The translations under genes and the position numbers were made by a program. Below the pieces are notes generated by a model, which did not search any database, was not told where the DNA came from, and worked only from the letters and a program-made list of their open reading frames with translations. 64,000 bases of DNA from Sepiola atlantica (lineage: Eukaryota; Mollusca; Cephalopoda; Sepiida; Sepiolidae), in the NCBI GenBank assembly GCA_963556195.1, contig OY744525.1:55966946-56030945 (forward strand), read 5' to 3'. Positions 1 through 10,444 of the stretch are shown here, in pieces. The stretch's first letter is position 1; each line of letters begins with the position of its first letter.

Positions 1-286
1 TGTATTCTGCTTTCCTTCAATGAACGATAATGTAGGTTAAATAGAAAATTCCCACCTTGTCATGGCTGCCAAATCTGAAATTTCGACCAGTGTTAATCCA
101 AAAAAGTCCCCCATTAAATTTTTGCCCGGTTGGTAATTTGTGAGATTTTTCCTTTTTCGTGGCTTTCTGGTGGGTGTTTTTCAGAGGCTTCTAAGCCGGT
201 GCACCGATAGAAAATGTCCCTTCTTGTTATAGTTTAAAGAAATACTAAAAAAAAAATATTATTTCACAAGTAATCAATCGAATATT
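1..286. other. AT-rich sequence, nothing recognised
   Basis: No open frame with recognisable protein similarity, no RNA-like fold and no clear repeat copy was seen here. Base composition is AT-rich with poly-A runs. Confidence 0.5.
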
Positions 287-537
287 GGTAATTCGGAAGT
301 TGAGTCCGGTCATCAAAACAGCTTTTAGCTTTTATAAGTATGGATGTAAGCTTTTGTAAGTATGGATTTAAGCTTTTGTATATATGTATGTTCGAAAAGG
401 CAATAATCTCGGTAAAAATCTAACTACACTCTGCGCGCGTGGCGATAAATGTAATTGTTAGTGCTTTTGATTTTCCACGCTAGATCACGTCCATATATCG
501 TCATTTTCATTCTGCTTTCAAGTTATAGATAAAAATT

Positions 538-942
538 GGGCACTTCTGCTGTATATGTTTAGGAGCTGCCGATTTAGAAATCGAAATTGAAGAGTTCCAT
601 TTGTTTTTCCTCCAAGTACCATTCACTCAGAATTCACCGTAAGTGGATTACATTCACCGATCAAAACTTTTCAATTATAATTTTTAAAAAAAAACACCAA
701 TCAAAACTTTTCAATTATAATAAAAAAAATCATTGTTGACTTTTCAGAAGTTTTTAATTCATATAATAAAATAAAAAGTTGTTAACTGTTATATTATACC
801 CAAAAAGAAATCAGCGTTGCCTTTTTTTATGTTTTAATTTATACAATAAAAAAATAAAAAATCACTTCCGGTTGAATTATCTCCCCTTATTTTCAGGAAA
901 AGGAAAGAAAATGTGTTGCTAAACATATACAGCAGAAGTGCC
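538..942. mobile_element. Foldback MITE-like element 1 (tip GGGCACTTCTGC)
   Basis: About 24 bp at 539-562 (GGCACTTCTGCTGTATATG then TTTAG) is the exact reverse complement of 919-942. The interior is AT-rich and holds a local direct duplication of ATCAAAACTTTTCAATTATA at about 660 and 700. The tip GGCACTTCTGC is shared with the neighbouring element at 993-1411, so both probably belong to one non-autonomous DNA transposon group. No transposase is present. Confidence 0.55.
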
Positions 943-992
943 TATTAATTAAAACAATTGTATGTAAAAAAAAAATCGATTATGTTAACTTT

Positions 993-1411
993 GGCACTTC
1001 TGCATATTAGGAACGGGCCGAAATATATTTGTTTTCCTTTTAGAAGAGCTCCAATAGTGTTGACACAATTCTATTTTTGTTTCACTTTTCAGTACATAAT
1101 TTCTCCGAAAATGGAAAATATGATTTTTTTAAATAAAAGGTAATGCAAATTCAATTAATTGATAGAACATTTATCAAAGAAATTACAATTTGTGAAAATC
1201 AACAGATTTTTTTTTTTTACAGTTAAAAAAAATAATTTTTCTCTTGTTTTTGTTTTTTAAACGGGATACAATTCAGAAATTTGTTTAAAAAAAGACTGCA
1301 GGAGTGTAGTGGAAAAAAAAGAGAGTTGTCGGCCCCTTACACTATTATTGGAGCTCTTCTAAAATGAAAACAAATAAATTTCGGCCCGTCCCCCTAATCT
1401 GCAGAAGTGCC
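993..1411. mobile_element. Foldback MITE-like element 2 (about 72-bp arms)
   Basis: Arms 993-1066 and 1340-1411 are near-perfect reverse complements over about 70 bp, both containing AGAAGAGCTCCAATA and CGGGCCGAAAT. The tip GGCACTTCTGC matches the tip of the preceding element. The spacer is poly-A/T rich and non-coding. A short frame running through the left arm at 958-1143 is judged spurious. Confidence 0.65.
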
Positions 1412-1560
1412 TTAACGGCAATGTAATATATATATATTTTTAAGTTGTTGACCTAGATTTTATATTTTTATCGAGATTATTGCCTTTTCGAACATCCATA
1501 CTTACAAAAGCTAAACGTACAAATACTGATTTGATGACCGGACTTAACTTCTGAATTACC

Positions 1561-1805
1561 GTAGCCTTTAATAATCAAAAGAGATTTTGAAATTAATCTA
1601 AAAATATAGATTTTATAAAGAGGGGCCAGGGTGCTAAGGTATACTTTAATCCTCATCAGAGAAGAATACGCCCCTAAATTAATTTTTTTTTTAACGTAGT
1701 TCACCCCAAACAAGGCAGGCCACCACTGTAGACGTAAGGGGCTACTGAGGAAAAAGAAAAGGGGAGAAGGTTGGGGTGGGGTGGGGGGTCAACCTAAATT
1801 GGGAT
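1561..1805. other. Gap before LINE; GT-rich tract
   Basis: No gene is seen. A G-rich tract lies at about 1769-1793. The last part may be the 3' untranslated tail of the minus-strand LINE that follows, but no poly-A or tail repeat delimits it clearly. Confidence 0.4.
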
Positions 1806-2160
1806 CTATGCAGCAAGATGTCTGTTTACATGAATTTTACATTTCTGCATGTCATTACTGTCGGGGAAACAAGGGGCAGGGAGGGAGTTCCAGAGGCCAG
1901 CAGTACGAGGAAAGAAGCTATTTGAGTAGAAAGCTCTCCGGCATCTGGGGACCTCCACAGTGAATGGATGGGATTTAGTTGATTGTCGAGTTGGTCTAGT
2001 GAATTTACGTCGAGGGGGCACCAGAGTAGCCAATTCATCAGAGCAGAATCCATTGAAGTATTTGTAAAACAAGCACAAGGATGCGACATTGCGGCGATGG
2101 GACAGGGATTGGAGCTTGGTTGACAGTGAGGGACCTATTAGGTTGGCGACTCTTTTTTAG
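1806..2160 (-). pseudogene. LINE ORF2 C-terminal tail
   Basis: The frame at 1806-2078 reads through a segment with CLFYKYFNG, then LATLVPP, then FFPRTAGLWNSLPAPCFP and ends in VNRHLAA. This pattern of a short helical stretch, a VPP turn and the RTxxLWNSLP box is the usual C-terminus of Jockey/CR1-group reverse transcriptases. Upstream of 2078 the same frame stays open back to about 2155, reading RVANLIGPSLS. There a frame change joins it to the RT palm piece. It is therefore not an independent gene but the end of the LINE polyprotein. Confidence 0.75.
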
Positions 2161-2878
2161 ACCTTGTTAAGGGGGAAGAGACTAGTAGATGATGCACCAG
2201 CCCAGATGTGGCAACAATACTCCATGCATGGGCGGATGGTGGCTTTGTAGAGATACAGGATAATGTCAGGTGTGAGGAGTTTACTAGCACGGTAGAGGGA
2301 GCCAACCTTCTTTGCGGCAGCCTTGGCAATATCTTCAATGTCTTTGTTCCAATTCATGTTACCTGTGAAGGTTAGGTCAAAGAGTTTGAATGATGAACTC
2401 TCAGTTAGGGTGTTATTTGCCATGACAATCGGTGGTTGGAGAGGTTTCTTGTAGTTATTGAAGGAAAGGAGCTTTGTCTTTGCGGCATTAAAAGTTACCA
2501 ACCATTTATGACCCCAATGCATTACAGCCTGGAGGTCATTTTCTAAGGATTCAGCCATTGCCTCGGATATGATCGCGTCTGTTTTGCCAACATGGCGAGA
2601 GTAAAGCGTGGTGTCGTCAGCAAATAAACCAATCTCAGACTCTATGTCATCAGGGAGATCGTTTATATAGATCAGGAACAACAATGGTCCAAGGATAGAT
2701 TCTGGGGTGCACCAGCATTTATGTCATGTTGCTTAGATGAACGGCCATCGAGGACAACCTGGATTTTTCTTTTGGTTAGGAAGGATCTAATTATATTAAG
2801 TAATTGCCCAGTAATACCGTATGAGCGTATTTTCAGGAGAAGCCCTTTATGCCATACCTTGTCAAAGACCCTGGATAT
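2157..2878 (-). pseudogene. LINE reverse transcriptase, palm and thumb
   Basis: The 175-residue frame at 2157-2684 contains LLFLIYINDLPDD and then GLFADDTTLYS, the RT motif around the second catalytic aspartates. It continues through WNKDIEDIAKAAAKKVG into the thumb and ends at a frame change. In a shifted frame between about 2700 and 2878 the palm start is legible: VWHKGLLLKIRSYGI, then a segment ending DINAGAP. The frame changes at about 2700 and 2878 make this a pseudogene. A short relic of the same region lies on the plus strand at 50,610-50,740. Confidence 0.85.
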
Positions 2879-3290
2879 ATAGCTTCACCTGCCTTGTCGA
2901 GTGTATGATACATGCATTCAGAGATGACCATTAGGATGTCTGCAGTAGATCGTGCTTGTCTAAATCCATACTGGTGGTCAGAAAGAAGTTTAGCATTAAC
3001 TAAGTGCCGTACTATCACTAGATTGATTAAGAATTTAAAGATTTTAGCAAAGATCGGCAATAGACTGATTGGGCGGTAGTTCTGAGGATCGGTTCTATTC
3101 CCAGAATTCTTGTAGACTGGTACCACAGAGGCAATTTTCCAGCTATCGGGGAAGAAAGATTCAGCTAGGCATTTATTGAAGAGTTTGGAGAGGACAGGGG
3201 CCAGTTCAGCAGAGCATTTCTTTATTACTATTACAGGTATAAGATAAGGCCCACAAGCTTTAGAGGTGTCAAGGTTTTTTATGATGTCCT
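2833..3290 (-). pseudogene. LINE reverse transcriptase, fingers
   Basis: The open piece at 2833-3126 reads VPVYKNSGNRTDPQNYRPISLLP, a textbook LINE RT motif 1-2 region, then HQYGFRQARSTADIL. The same frame stays open upstream to about 3288 (PVLSKLFNKCLAESFFPDSW), where a frame change links it to the endonuclease piece. An intact element would fuse these pieces into one ORF2. Confidence 0.85.
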
Positions 3291-4515
3291 GACCTGGGAT
3301 GGGGTGATGACCAGATTATCAAGTGTGACTTCGGTTCGCAAAGGGAATTCAGGGAGGGGGTGGCTATCTGAGTCTAAAGTAGAGTTAGAAGCGAAACGCT
3401 GGGCAAGTAGTTCAGCCTTATCAGTGGCCGTGCAAACGACATCATTGTGGTTTGATAGTGGGGGAATCGTTGATTGACCATTATTCACTAGACAATTGTA
3501 GATTTTCCAGAAATCACGAGTACCTAGTTTCTGTAACTGAATGCGTTTTTTTGTTAACTCATTATACCTTCTCTTTGCTTCACCTATCATGGCCTTGCAA
3601 TTATTTCTTGACTCTATAAATTTATGTCTATTAGTAGCTGACTTATGGCGGCCGAATTTACGGAATGCTTGTTGCCTCTCAGCAATGGCAGCTGCACATT
3701 CCGAGGTGAACAATTGGGGAGAGTGGGGCTTGCTAAAGAATTTTCGCATGGGGACATAGGCTTCAATGCCTGCTTTGACCCATTCAGTTAATTTATTTGC
3801 ACACTGGTCGGCAGGGAGTGAGTAGGTTTCCCTCAATGGGGCGTCACTGATGTGATCTCTGATTGACTCAAAATCAGCCTGCTTGTAGGATCTCGTTGTT
3901 TTGAGCAACGGTTCATCAGCTTTTGGACGACTTTTTAGGGTGATACGTATCATTAGCACAATGTGATTAGCATTCCTGAGTGGGCTATGAGCTTTCGTCA
4001 CACAAGCCTCGGGCATTGAGGTCAAGAAAAGGTCTAGAAGTGAGGCTTGTTGGTCTACTCGATCAAGGATGCGGGTCGGAAAATCGACAGTCTGAGAGAG
4101 GGAGTGAGCTAAGGAGAAATCATACATAGAGTTGCCAGCTGCGTCAGTAAGGCTGGGGAATCCCAACCAGTCGCGGTGGTGGGCATTAAAATCCCCAAAT
4201 ACATGTATCTGGGCATTCGAGTCAATTAAGAGTGCTCTATCTATGCTTTCAGAGACAGGGTTTAGCAGAGTACAGTCCTGGGTCGACGGGGACCGGTATA
4301 AGAAATATAAGTAACTGACGCTGTGATGTAAAGTCAATCTAAAGCACATGTAGTCTTGGTCATCTGATTCTAACCTATGTTCTCTAGTGTTCCGAACATA
4401 AACTTCTAGCCCATGCATATGTTTGTCAGAGTCTTTACGGTAGAGTGGGAGGTAGTGAGTGATGTCAAAGTGGTGAGAGGAGATTGAGGATTGAAGGTTA
4501 GTTTCACTTAGATTT
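3279..4515 (-). pseudogene. LINE endonuclease domain and linker
   Basis: A 379-residue frame (3279-4418) contains FGDFNAHHRDWLG, the GDFNAHH signature of APE-type endonucleases, then LDLFLTS and SPLRNANHIVLMI, where SDH normally stands. The frame stays open upstream to about 4515 and includes PDILNLSETNL. Downstream it carries a basic linker (RHKSATNRHKFIESRNN) that normally leads into the RT. APE endonucleases nick the target DNA for target-primed reverse transcription. The histidine of the usual SDH triplet survives as NH, so aspartate is lost. This, plus the frameshifts, implies no activity. Confidence 0.85.
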
Positions 4516-4747
4516 AGGATATCCGGGAGTTTGTCAAGAGAAAGGTTTCTACGTCGTTGATGTTGGTTCTAAGTCCCCGGATATTTGTGAATGCGAGCCT
4601 CAAGGGCGGAGGCGAAAGTGTTTTTTGTTGGGTGTCTGGTTTAGGTTTGCTTTTATTTTTTGTAATGACATGTTTGTTTTGATTATAGAGTGGGTTGGCC
4701 AAAGTTGGTCCTTGTTTGGTGCCAATAAGCTCACACAACCAGTACAT
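4514..4747 (-). pseudogene. LINE ORF2 start: first endonuclease motif
   Basis: The piece ends with LRLAFTNIRGLRTNINDVET, matching the N-terminal LNxRGLxxN motif of APE endonucleases. It breaks at a one-base frame change near 4518, immediately before PDILNLSETNL in the next frame. The upstream 40 residues are basic and proline-rich and not recognised. The start shown is an ATG, but the true ORF2 start could lie further upstream. Confidence 0.7.
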
Positions 4748-5469
4748 TAGTCGCGACTTGGCTCATGGGGGTTGTGGCCCGGGAAAGTCCACTGGAGATA
4801 ATTGTAGGGACCCTTTCCACGCGCGACATGGCACACACAACTACCCACGGTATTATACAACTGATGATGGAGCAGCCATTCTTAGCGCTACCCAAGAGTT
4901 TGGGCTCCTGTCCTGTCAGTCGGAAACAGCAGCCAGACAAGCTGTCTAACCTGTACCCTCAACCTGTCGGAACAAGAGAGACCCAGACTGGTCATGTAAG
5001 ACTTAGTGATGAAAATACTTTCCCCAAGTTGCCCAAATAGAGAGAAAGAGAACGGTGTTCATTGTCCTAGTAAAGAAACAAGGCTAGGCACTGGGTGTTT
5101 TTGAGACGTCCCAGCGCTGGTACCTCTGTGCCTGGCTAATAGACAAAGAAGGAGTGCAAGGGCCGGCGATAGGCAGAACCTATCTACTCCTTAAGCAATT
5201 GTAGGTTTGCAAACCGGATATTTTGTTCGAGATTCCAAATCTAGGAAGGTTGTCGATTAGGACTAAGGAGGCCTCCGTCCCCAACGGTTTACTGCCACAG
5301 CGTAAGTAGTTGGTAGCAAGAGATTTCCTTCTCTTAGATGGATAGCCTTACAAGGTCTTACGGGTCCAACACTCTGAGAGGGGTAAAAATAGCCTGCTCC
5401 CGTGCACTAGTCGGGTATTTCCTAGCCCCCGCAGGTTTATAATAAAATAAAAATAAATTTAAAAAACTT

Positions 5470-5470
<1 letters not shown>
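4748..5470 (-). other. Possible LINE 5' region or unrelated sequence
   Basis: This stretch is less AT-rich than its neighbours. It ends at an A-rich run (5440-5470) next to a microsatellite. Several overlapping frames of 70-90 codons lie at 4695-5040, but none looks like a known ORF1 (no zinc knuckle, no coiled coil). It may be the 5' part of the LINE, whose orientation would place ORF1 or the 5' UTR here. I cannot confirm this. Confidence 0.3.

Positions 5471-5471
<1 letters not shown>

Positions 5472-5524
<53 letters not shown>
5472..5524. repeat. Compound microsatellite (TA)n(GATA)n
   Basis: An uninterrupted TA run passes directly into four to five GATA units. Confidence 0.95.
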
Positions 5525-5525
<1 letters not shown>

Positions 5526-6364
5526 GTTCATTGTATACTAAAGAGGGAACAGAAAGTTGAAGATAGGTTTCCCTCTTGCAAGTAAGTACAAATAAGAGAA
5601 AGACAGCCAAAACTTCAGGCCAGCATGGGATTTCAAGAATTTCTTCAGTGGGAAATCAATAGACAGGCAATAAGACAGTATATATCAATAATTAAACACA
5701 TTTAAGTCAAACACAGAATCAAGAACATTCATATAAGACATTGGAGATAATGATGAGTAGTAGAATATAAAAAACAAAAAAAGCAAAGAATAAAGAATAA
5801 AATAAGAAAAAAAGAAAGTGCTTATCTTTCCATCAGATTAACATTGAGAAGAAGCTGGTCGGTCGGCGTTTGACCTATGTCTTGACTACAGACTGATGTG
5901 GTTGGTTGGGACTATATTTTCTTTTTATCTACATTCGCTAATGGACTTCCCCCACTCTTCACCCCCCCCCCTTTCAATCCTGAACGCGTTGACCCCTCTA
6001 AAAACTTAGCAGAATATCAGCAAGAAAAGAAAAGAAAAGAAAGACAAAATAAAGATTTTTGGTACAGGCAAGGAAGCAAAAACCTGGAAGAAAAGCGCAG
6101 CATTAATATATGGATTATTTCAGAAAGAGAAAGTTGAGGAAATAAAAGAAAAATTAAGAACTTAGCTTCTTTTTTTTTAATGACACCCATAAGCTTCAGT
6201 TAAAATGTTAGTCTCCATTCACGGTCGGTGGCAGATATAAATATGTCTTAACTGCAGACTGATGTGGTTGGTTGGAACTATATTCATTTAAATACGAAAA
6301 ATAAATACTTTAAAAAACATTGTGGAAAGCATGGGACTCAATGAAAAAGAACAAAATAACTACT
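5525..6364. other. Non-coding, with a 40-bp direct repeat
   Basis: The word CAGACTGATGTGGTTGGTTG occurs at about 5889 and again at about 6254, inside a 40-bp direct repeat (5881-5920 and 6245-6283). The rest is A-rich. A 79-codon frame at 5898 is low complexity and not convincing as a gene. Confidence 0.5.
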
Positions 6365-6570
6365 TATTTGGATTATTCGAACTTATGGACTACTATTATC
6401 GTCTTGTTTGTTATATTCACAACGTTTCGGCCGATGTAATATCCGACTCTAAAAGTGCATCTTTTCGAACTTGAGAAGCTTTTAGTCGAACTCGGAAATC
6501 TGTACGGAATTTCGAACTGAATCCTTTATTTAATCCACGGGCTTAGATTGTTCTCATACTGTCAGAGAGA
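6365..6570 (+). repeat. Dispersed repeat family X, copy 1
   Basis: Shared landmarks are CTTGTTTGTTAT, a TGTAAT..CCGACT-like core, TTTAATCCACGG and a CTTAGATT tail. Related copies lie at 32,200-32,415 and 43,005-43,200, with a short piece near 26,240. Later copies continue into TTCTTAGTATCGCC. No tRNA-like boxes were found. It is an unclassified interspersed repeat. Confidence 0.5.
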
Positions 6571-6657
6571 GAAACCATCTGTCCTTGTAGGTCAAGCAAA
6601 AATGGTCCTTGTCAGGAATGAGCACTTAGAGGATGTAAGTTCTTATGTCGTCAGTTA

Positions 6658-6913
6658 CGAGTATTGACGGAGAATCTCTAGTAAGCCCGAAGTAATTGCT
6701 GAAACAGTTTACGATTTGAAAGCCACCTTCTAGTTTTTTAGGAAGTTTTTTCAACTTTATTTTTTTAGAGGCTAAATATTTGTTTTAAACCTAACTAACT
6801 TTATCCTTCACATGCTCAGTGTCGTCTGTCTTTAAAAAAAAATGCGGCTTTCAAATCGTAAACAGCTTCGGTCATTTCCGGGACTGATTTGGGATTCTCC
6901 ATCAATACTCGGA
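6658..6913. repeat. Foldback repeat, about 70-bp diverged arms
   Basis: GTTTACGATTTGAAAGCC at about 6708-6725 is matched in reverse complement at about 6845-6862. The arms extend outward to CGAGTATTGA(C/T)GGAGAATC. The spacer is T-rich and the short frames through the arms are not genes. Confidence 0.55.
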
Positions 6914-7322
6914 ACTGAGTCCATACGAACTGGAATCCACTGGTGCTCATTCTTTACAAGTATCACAAACATGATAGCCAGAGAAGAACGGTGGCTAGTA
7001 AAACTTCTCAAAGAAGCGGCGCATATGTTGGGCGACAATAGCCTCCTAAATAGACGTAGTATAGAATTGAATACAATATATGAACCAATAATTATAATAA
7101 TTATAAAAAGTTGATGAGAACACTATAACTTGCAATATGAGTGACGGTAAAATGAAAATTTAAAAAAAATATCATAATTCTACACATCTAGACAAGATTA
7201 GGTTTAAGGTTCTCAAAAATTCATATTAGAAATAGACCCATGGCTTAACTGTTAAAAGCGTTGATTAACAATCAGTTCTGAGTGATACTTTTCTGTAGGT
7301 TGATGGTTCAATAAAATAATAA

Positions 7323-7478
7323 CTAAGAATAATAAAGTGGTTAGTGACACGGACTGAACACCTGGGCGTGCCAAGTTCGAATCCAGTTCGTTCCACAGAA
7401 ACACTTTCATCAAACCTACACCTGACCTTGTGTCTAACCTCTTTAAAAACGGTAAATAAAATATCTAAGAATAATAAA
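7323..7478 (+). mobile_element. tRNA-derived SINE with 14-bp target-site duplication
   Basis: The word CTAAGAATAATAAA occurs exactly at 7323-7336 and 7465-7478 and brackets a 128-bp body. The body starts with an A-box-like GTGGTTAGTGACACGG and, about 32 bp on, has a B box AGTTCGAATCC, as in RNA polymerase III promoters of tRNA-headed SINEs. The 3' part reads CTGACCTTGTGTCTAACCTC and ends A-rich. That last motif is also found at the tail of the U2-like repeats, which suggests a common LINE partner. It sits in the tail of the adjacent minus-strand U2-like repeat. Confidence 0.75.
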
Positions 7479-7489
7479 AATGAACGGGT

Positions 7490-7682
7490 TGAGATAGACA
7501 CAAGTTCGGTTTTAATGTGGGTAAAATCCAGCTCCCGATAAAGCAATACTCTGGATTGGTACAAAATTTAAAATTGTCTCAGTCTGTAAGGAGTTCTCTT
7601 TCACTGCTTGAGGACAGAAAAGATGAAGTGCAGTATCCATCGGAACAGATACTACACTTTGCACCTAACCAAAAGGCCTAGA
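7490..7682 (-). mobile_element. U2 snRNA-headed short repeat, copy A
   Basis: Read on the minus strand, the head at 7678-7646 is GGCCTTTTGGTTAGG followed by AAGTGTAGTATCTGTT. This closely matches U2 snRNA nucleotides just after its 5' end and includes the branch-point-pairing GTAGTA. After that it departs from U2: a second, inverted copy of the GTAGTAT word, a TCTGTCCTC word, a CAGACTG..CAATT segment, and a tail CACATTAAAACCGAACTTG. Four other copies of this body lie on the minus strand elsewhere in the window. True U2 continues into the stem II, Sm site and stems III-IV, which are absent here. It is a retroposed repeat rather than a functional snRNA gene. Confidence 0.7.
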
Positions 7683-7949
7683 ACAGTCATCCAAGTCGCC
7701 TTCTGCCGCTCGATCGTTATTTGGCCCGAATTTATTGTTGTCATTGAGATGACCTTGCCTACGTGGAACACTTCTACATTACATCCTCCCCTGAACTGCT
7801 GAAGTTAAATGCGCAGTCTCGTCAAAAAGTAGACCCGATTCTTAGCCTAACATAATTATTTAATTCGTATTCATCATTAATTGTTGTATTTTACGTATGG
7901 TTAAACAATATAGATTATAACCCACCTCCTAACGAAAGGACTCTTTGTC
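7683..7949. other. Non-coding gap
   Basis: AT-rich sequence without a recognised element. A short frame at 7608-7802 overlaps the U2-like repeat and is not a gene. Confidence 0.4.
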
Positions 7950-8256
7950 GTGGGGAACGTAAGAATGCTTTACACCGCTTCATTATTACAAAGCATTTTT
8001 TGTTGCTTTCTCAGTCGAAAAGTTTCTTTAAACTATTTCACATTTCAATCGTATTTTTCATTTTGTTTAAAATGCTTTTCAATCTTGAGTTTTGTTTTTA
8101 ATGAATGTGAAACGCAAAAACGAAAACGTGTCGATTGAGTAAGAAGAAAACTCAACGGATCCCATTTTCCGTTTTAAACACAAAGGAAAACGAAATCACC
8201 CTGTTTTTTTGTTTTTTTTCGTATTCATTTGCCTGGGATGAAAGGTAAGAACCATT
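7950..8256 (+). promoter_or_regulatory. Segment duplicated upstream of the zinc-finger gene, ends in GGTAAG
   Basis: This block resembles 57,728-57,976. Both contain a TTACACCGCTTCAT(A/T)ATT word, CAGTCGAAA, TTTCTTTAAA.TATTT and a GATTGA(C/G)T word, and both end in the splice-donor-like AGGTAAGAACC. In the second copy the zinc-finger ORF lies 5 kb downstream. I infer that the block is an old copy of a zinc-finger gene promoter and first non-coding exon. A 62-codon frame inside it is not conserved in the other copy, so it is probably not coding. Confidence 0.45.
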
Positions 8257-8879
8257 TTTCCCTTTGCTTTTGCTTATTGTTTTATGGCTATTTTTACTTT
8301 TTAAATAAATGCATTTCTATTTCAAATGAATAAATTATCTTGATTCCATCATGCTCTGACAAACCTGATTAAAATATATTAGGTACGTGCAAAAATGACT
8401 GTCGCTTGTACAGGCTATAGTTCTTAAAAGTGTCTTTTCTTAATTTTAAAAATTAGTTGTTTAACTTTTGATTGTGTTTGAAAGATAAAAGCATTAAGTT
8501 AATATCTAAAAGGAAACAAATGTATATTTACGTTTGAAAAAAATAGAATGGAAAATGTTATCAAAAAAGCGAAAAGTCAGTTAAAACTGCAGATTCAATA
8601 AAACATGTTTAAAATTCGCTGGAAAGGTAAATATCAGTTTTTGTGGAACTGTTTCAAAGATAGTTATTAAATTAAAGTGTTAAGAGAGTGAATTACAAAA
8701 GAATGTACCTCTTTTCTTTTTTCTTTTTTACTAATTAATCCAAAAAAATGTTACTAATTAATCAAAAAAAAAATTAAAGTTAGATAAAACATCTCCGGAA
8801 CCTGTGTTGTAATTGTAAACAGAAAATATGGCGCTCCTTCGTTATTTTCCACCACCTGTTTTTCTCAACTTTTTTACCG
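8257..8879. other. AT-rich intron-like sequence
   Basis: No gene or repeat boundary recognised. Long A and T runs occur throughout. Confidence 0.4.
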
Positions 8880-9100
8880 ACCATTATTTTTCGGTGTACA
8901 ATTACCTATCATGTCACTAGAGAATTCCGTGCTTTTAAAAAAAAATATTTTTGATTTTAGGAGGGGGATCACTTTCCTATATAAATTTAACGTAAAATGA
9001 TCCCACACTTTTTGAGCACCACAAATTTTTCCCAAAATTTCCAGACAACCCGGAATTCTCTAGCGACATGAGAGATAATTGTACACAGAAAGAAAAAAAA
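8880..9100. repeat. Foldback repeat, about 42-bp arms
   Basis: GTGTACAATTA near 8897 and TCTAGCGACATGAGAGATAA near 9060 belong to arms that are reverse complements over 40 bp, with a CTAGAGAATTCCG core. No TSD could be fixed. The frame crossing the right arm on the minus strand is not a gene. Confidence 0.55.
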
Positions 9101-10124
9101 TGTGAAAAAAACATGCAACATAGTCAAAACGTGGTGATGACACGTTCTTGTGCGAAAGAGAAATATAATTACATTGCATTTTATATTTTCCCAGAAACTC
9201 ACATTATTAAAATCACATGAAAATTTTTTTGCAATTATGTTTTTTTGTGAAAATATTGATTAAAAAATGCTTTATTCAATAATAACATCGCCAATTAAAG
9301 AAATTAATTTTTCTTCGAGTTATAGTGATTTTATTAACACGAAATTTACGGGCCTTTTTCATAATATATACGAAATAATTTTTAAAAATTATTTTAAACA
9401 TCTAAAGTGCTTTATTTTCATTAAAAATAAGTTTAAAATTCATGCATTTTTTTTATTAATAAATAAAAATATAACTTTAGTAAAGGTGTATTTTGTTTTA
9501 AAAAAAAATAATACATTTTCGGTAAGATTTAAAAAGAAATAATGGTTTCATTATATTACGTGATAGTTAATTAATAAATACTGAAACTTTCATTAGAATT
9601 GGTTGGTTTAAATTTTGGTGAATTTTCAAGTGAAGGGAAGTTAAAAATATTTTTAAATTTTGGGGATCGGCCATTGATTTTACACGTACCTAATAAATAT
9701 ATATATATATATATATTAGGCACAGTTTCGGGAAATACGACCCAAAAGTTACAGGCAGTACGTATGTACAACGAATGCTATGAAAACGAACGAGAAATAG
9801 GCAAAAGAAGGTACGCCTTTCCGAATGTTACCGACGCCCCCTGTCAATTTTTTAAAATTTATTTTATGTCAAGTTTAATTAGTTGCCATACGACGTTAAC
9901 ACCGGATGTGTCTCAGATTTGAAACTTTGCCACTCATGCCTGTATTATTTTTTGTTCCTTGTGTTTCTAAAATGAATCTGTCAATGTTACATTAAATTTT
10001 GCAATCAGTAGAAAGTTGCATTTTTTTACAAGGAAAAAAAGCCTTCTACGGAAGGTGGTGTTAATTTGTCCACATTACCCAGGAAATGTTTCGTGCAAAT
10101 GGCAGGTGAAAATTTCCTAATCGT
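9101..10124. other. AT-rich, includes (TA)n at about 9695-9717
   Basis: Short frames (9267-9542, 9599-9922) are composed of AT-rich codons without recognisable domains. The TA run is part of a small palindrome, CCTAATAAATATAT..ATATATTAGG. Confidence 0.5.
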
Positions 10125-10305
10125 AAAACTCATCCCACCCCCAAAATTCCCTAACACTAGCCCTAATTCCCTAACCCCAAAACTCGCTGCCCCCTCCTGC
10201 AAAAAATCCCTAACAGTAACCCTAACCTTAATTTCCTAACACAAACTCTAATTCCCTAACCCTAAAACTCGACTCCCCCTCCATAAAAATGTTCCCTAAC
10301 CCTAA
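10125..10305 (+). repeat. Degenerate telomere-like CCCTAA-containing repeats
   Basis: The word CCCTAA or CCCTAAC recurs about ten times, interleaved with AAAACTCG and CCCCCTCC words, in roughly two and a half units of a longer period. CCCTAA is the complement of the TTAGGG telomere unit used by molluscs. The irregular spacing means either an old interstitial telomeric tract or an unrelated minisatellite with a similar word. Confidence 0.5.
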
Positions 10306-10444
10306 AAAAAAGACAAAAAAAGACACAGTAAACATTAAAAATACATTTCTTGTATTCAAAAAATAAAAACTCAGAAAAACTAAAATGAAATTGCCGTTTC
10401 CTTCGTTTTAAGTCGTCTGCTTCAAAAAAAAGTTTGAGAAAAGT

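Larger units (their letters stand above)
287..1560. repeat. Outer inverted repeat enclosing two foldback elements
   Basis: The stretch at 287-421 reappears as its reverse complement at about 1465-1560. Shared words include the GGTAATTC..GAAGTT..GTCCGGTCATCAAA segment and TTCGAAAAGGCAATAATCTC. The arms have diverged by small indels and a tandem expansion of a TTTGTAAGTATGGAT-like word in the left arm. Between the arms lie two smaller palindromic elements that share their tip sequence. The whole block behaves like nested MITE or foldback insertions. No coding capacity was seen. Confidence 0.6.
1806..4747 (-). mobile_element. Degenerate non-LTR retrotransposon (Jockey/CR1-like LINE), minus strand
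   Basis: Minus-strand reading yields, in order, an apurinic-type endonuclease domain, a reverse transcriptase with the FADD catalytic box, and a C-terminal tail with the SFFPRTAGLWNSLP-type motif common in Jockey/CR1-group LINEs. The protein is broken by at least five frame changes, near 4518, 3288, 2878, 2700 and 2155, so the copy is dead. Domain order is collinear and little appears deleted, which means almost the whole second ORF survives. The clade name is inferred from motif style; assignment to Jockey versus CR1 versus a related clade is not secure. Confidence 0.85.

Noticed and set aside
958..1143. Small protein-coding frame
   Set aside because: It lies across the left arm of a foldback element and is composed of AT-rich codons.
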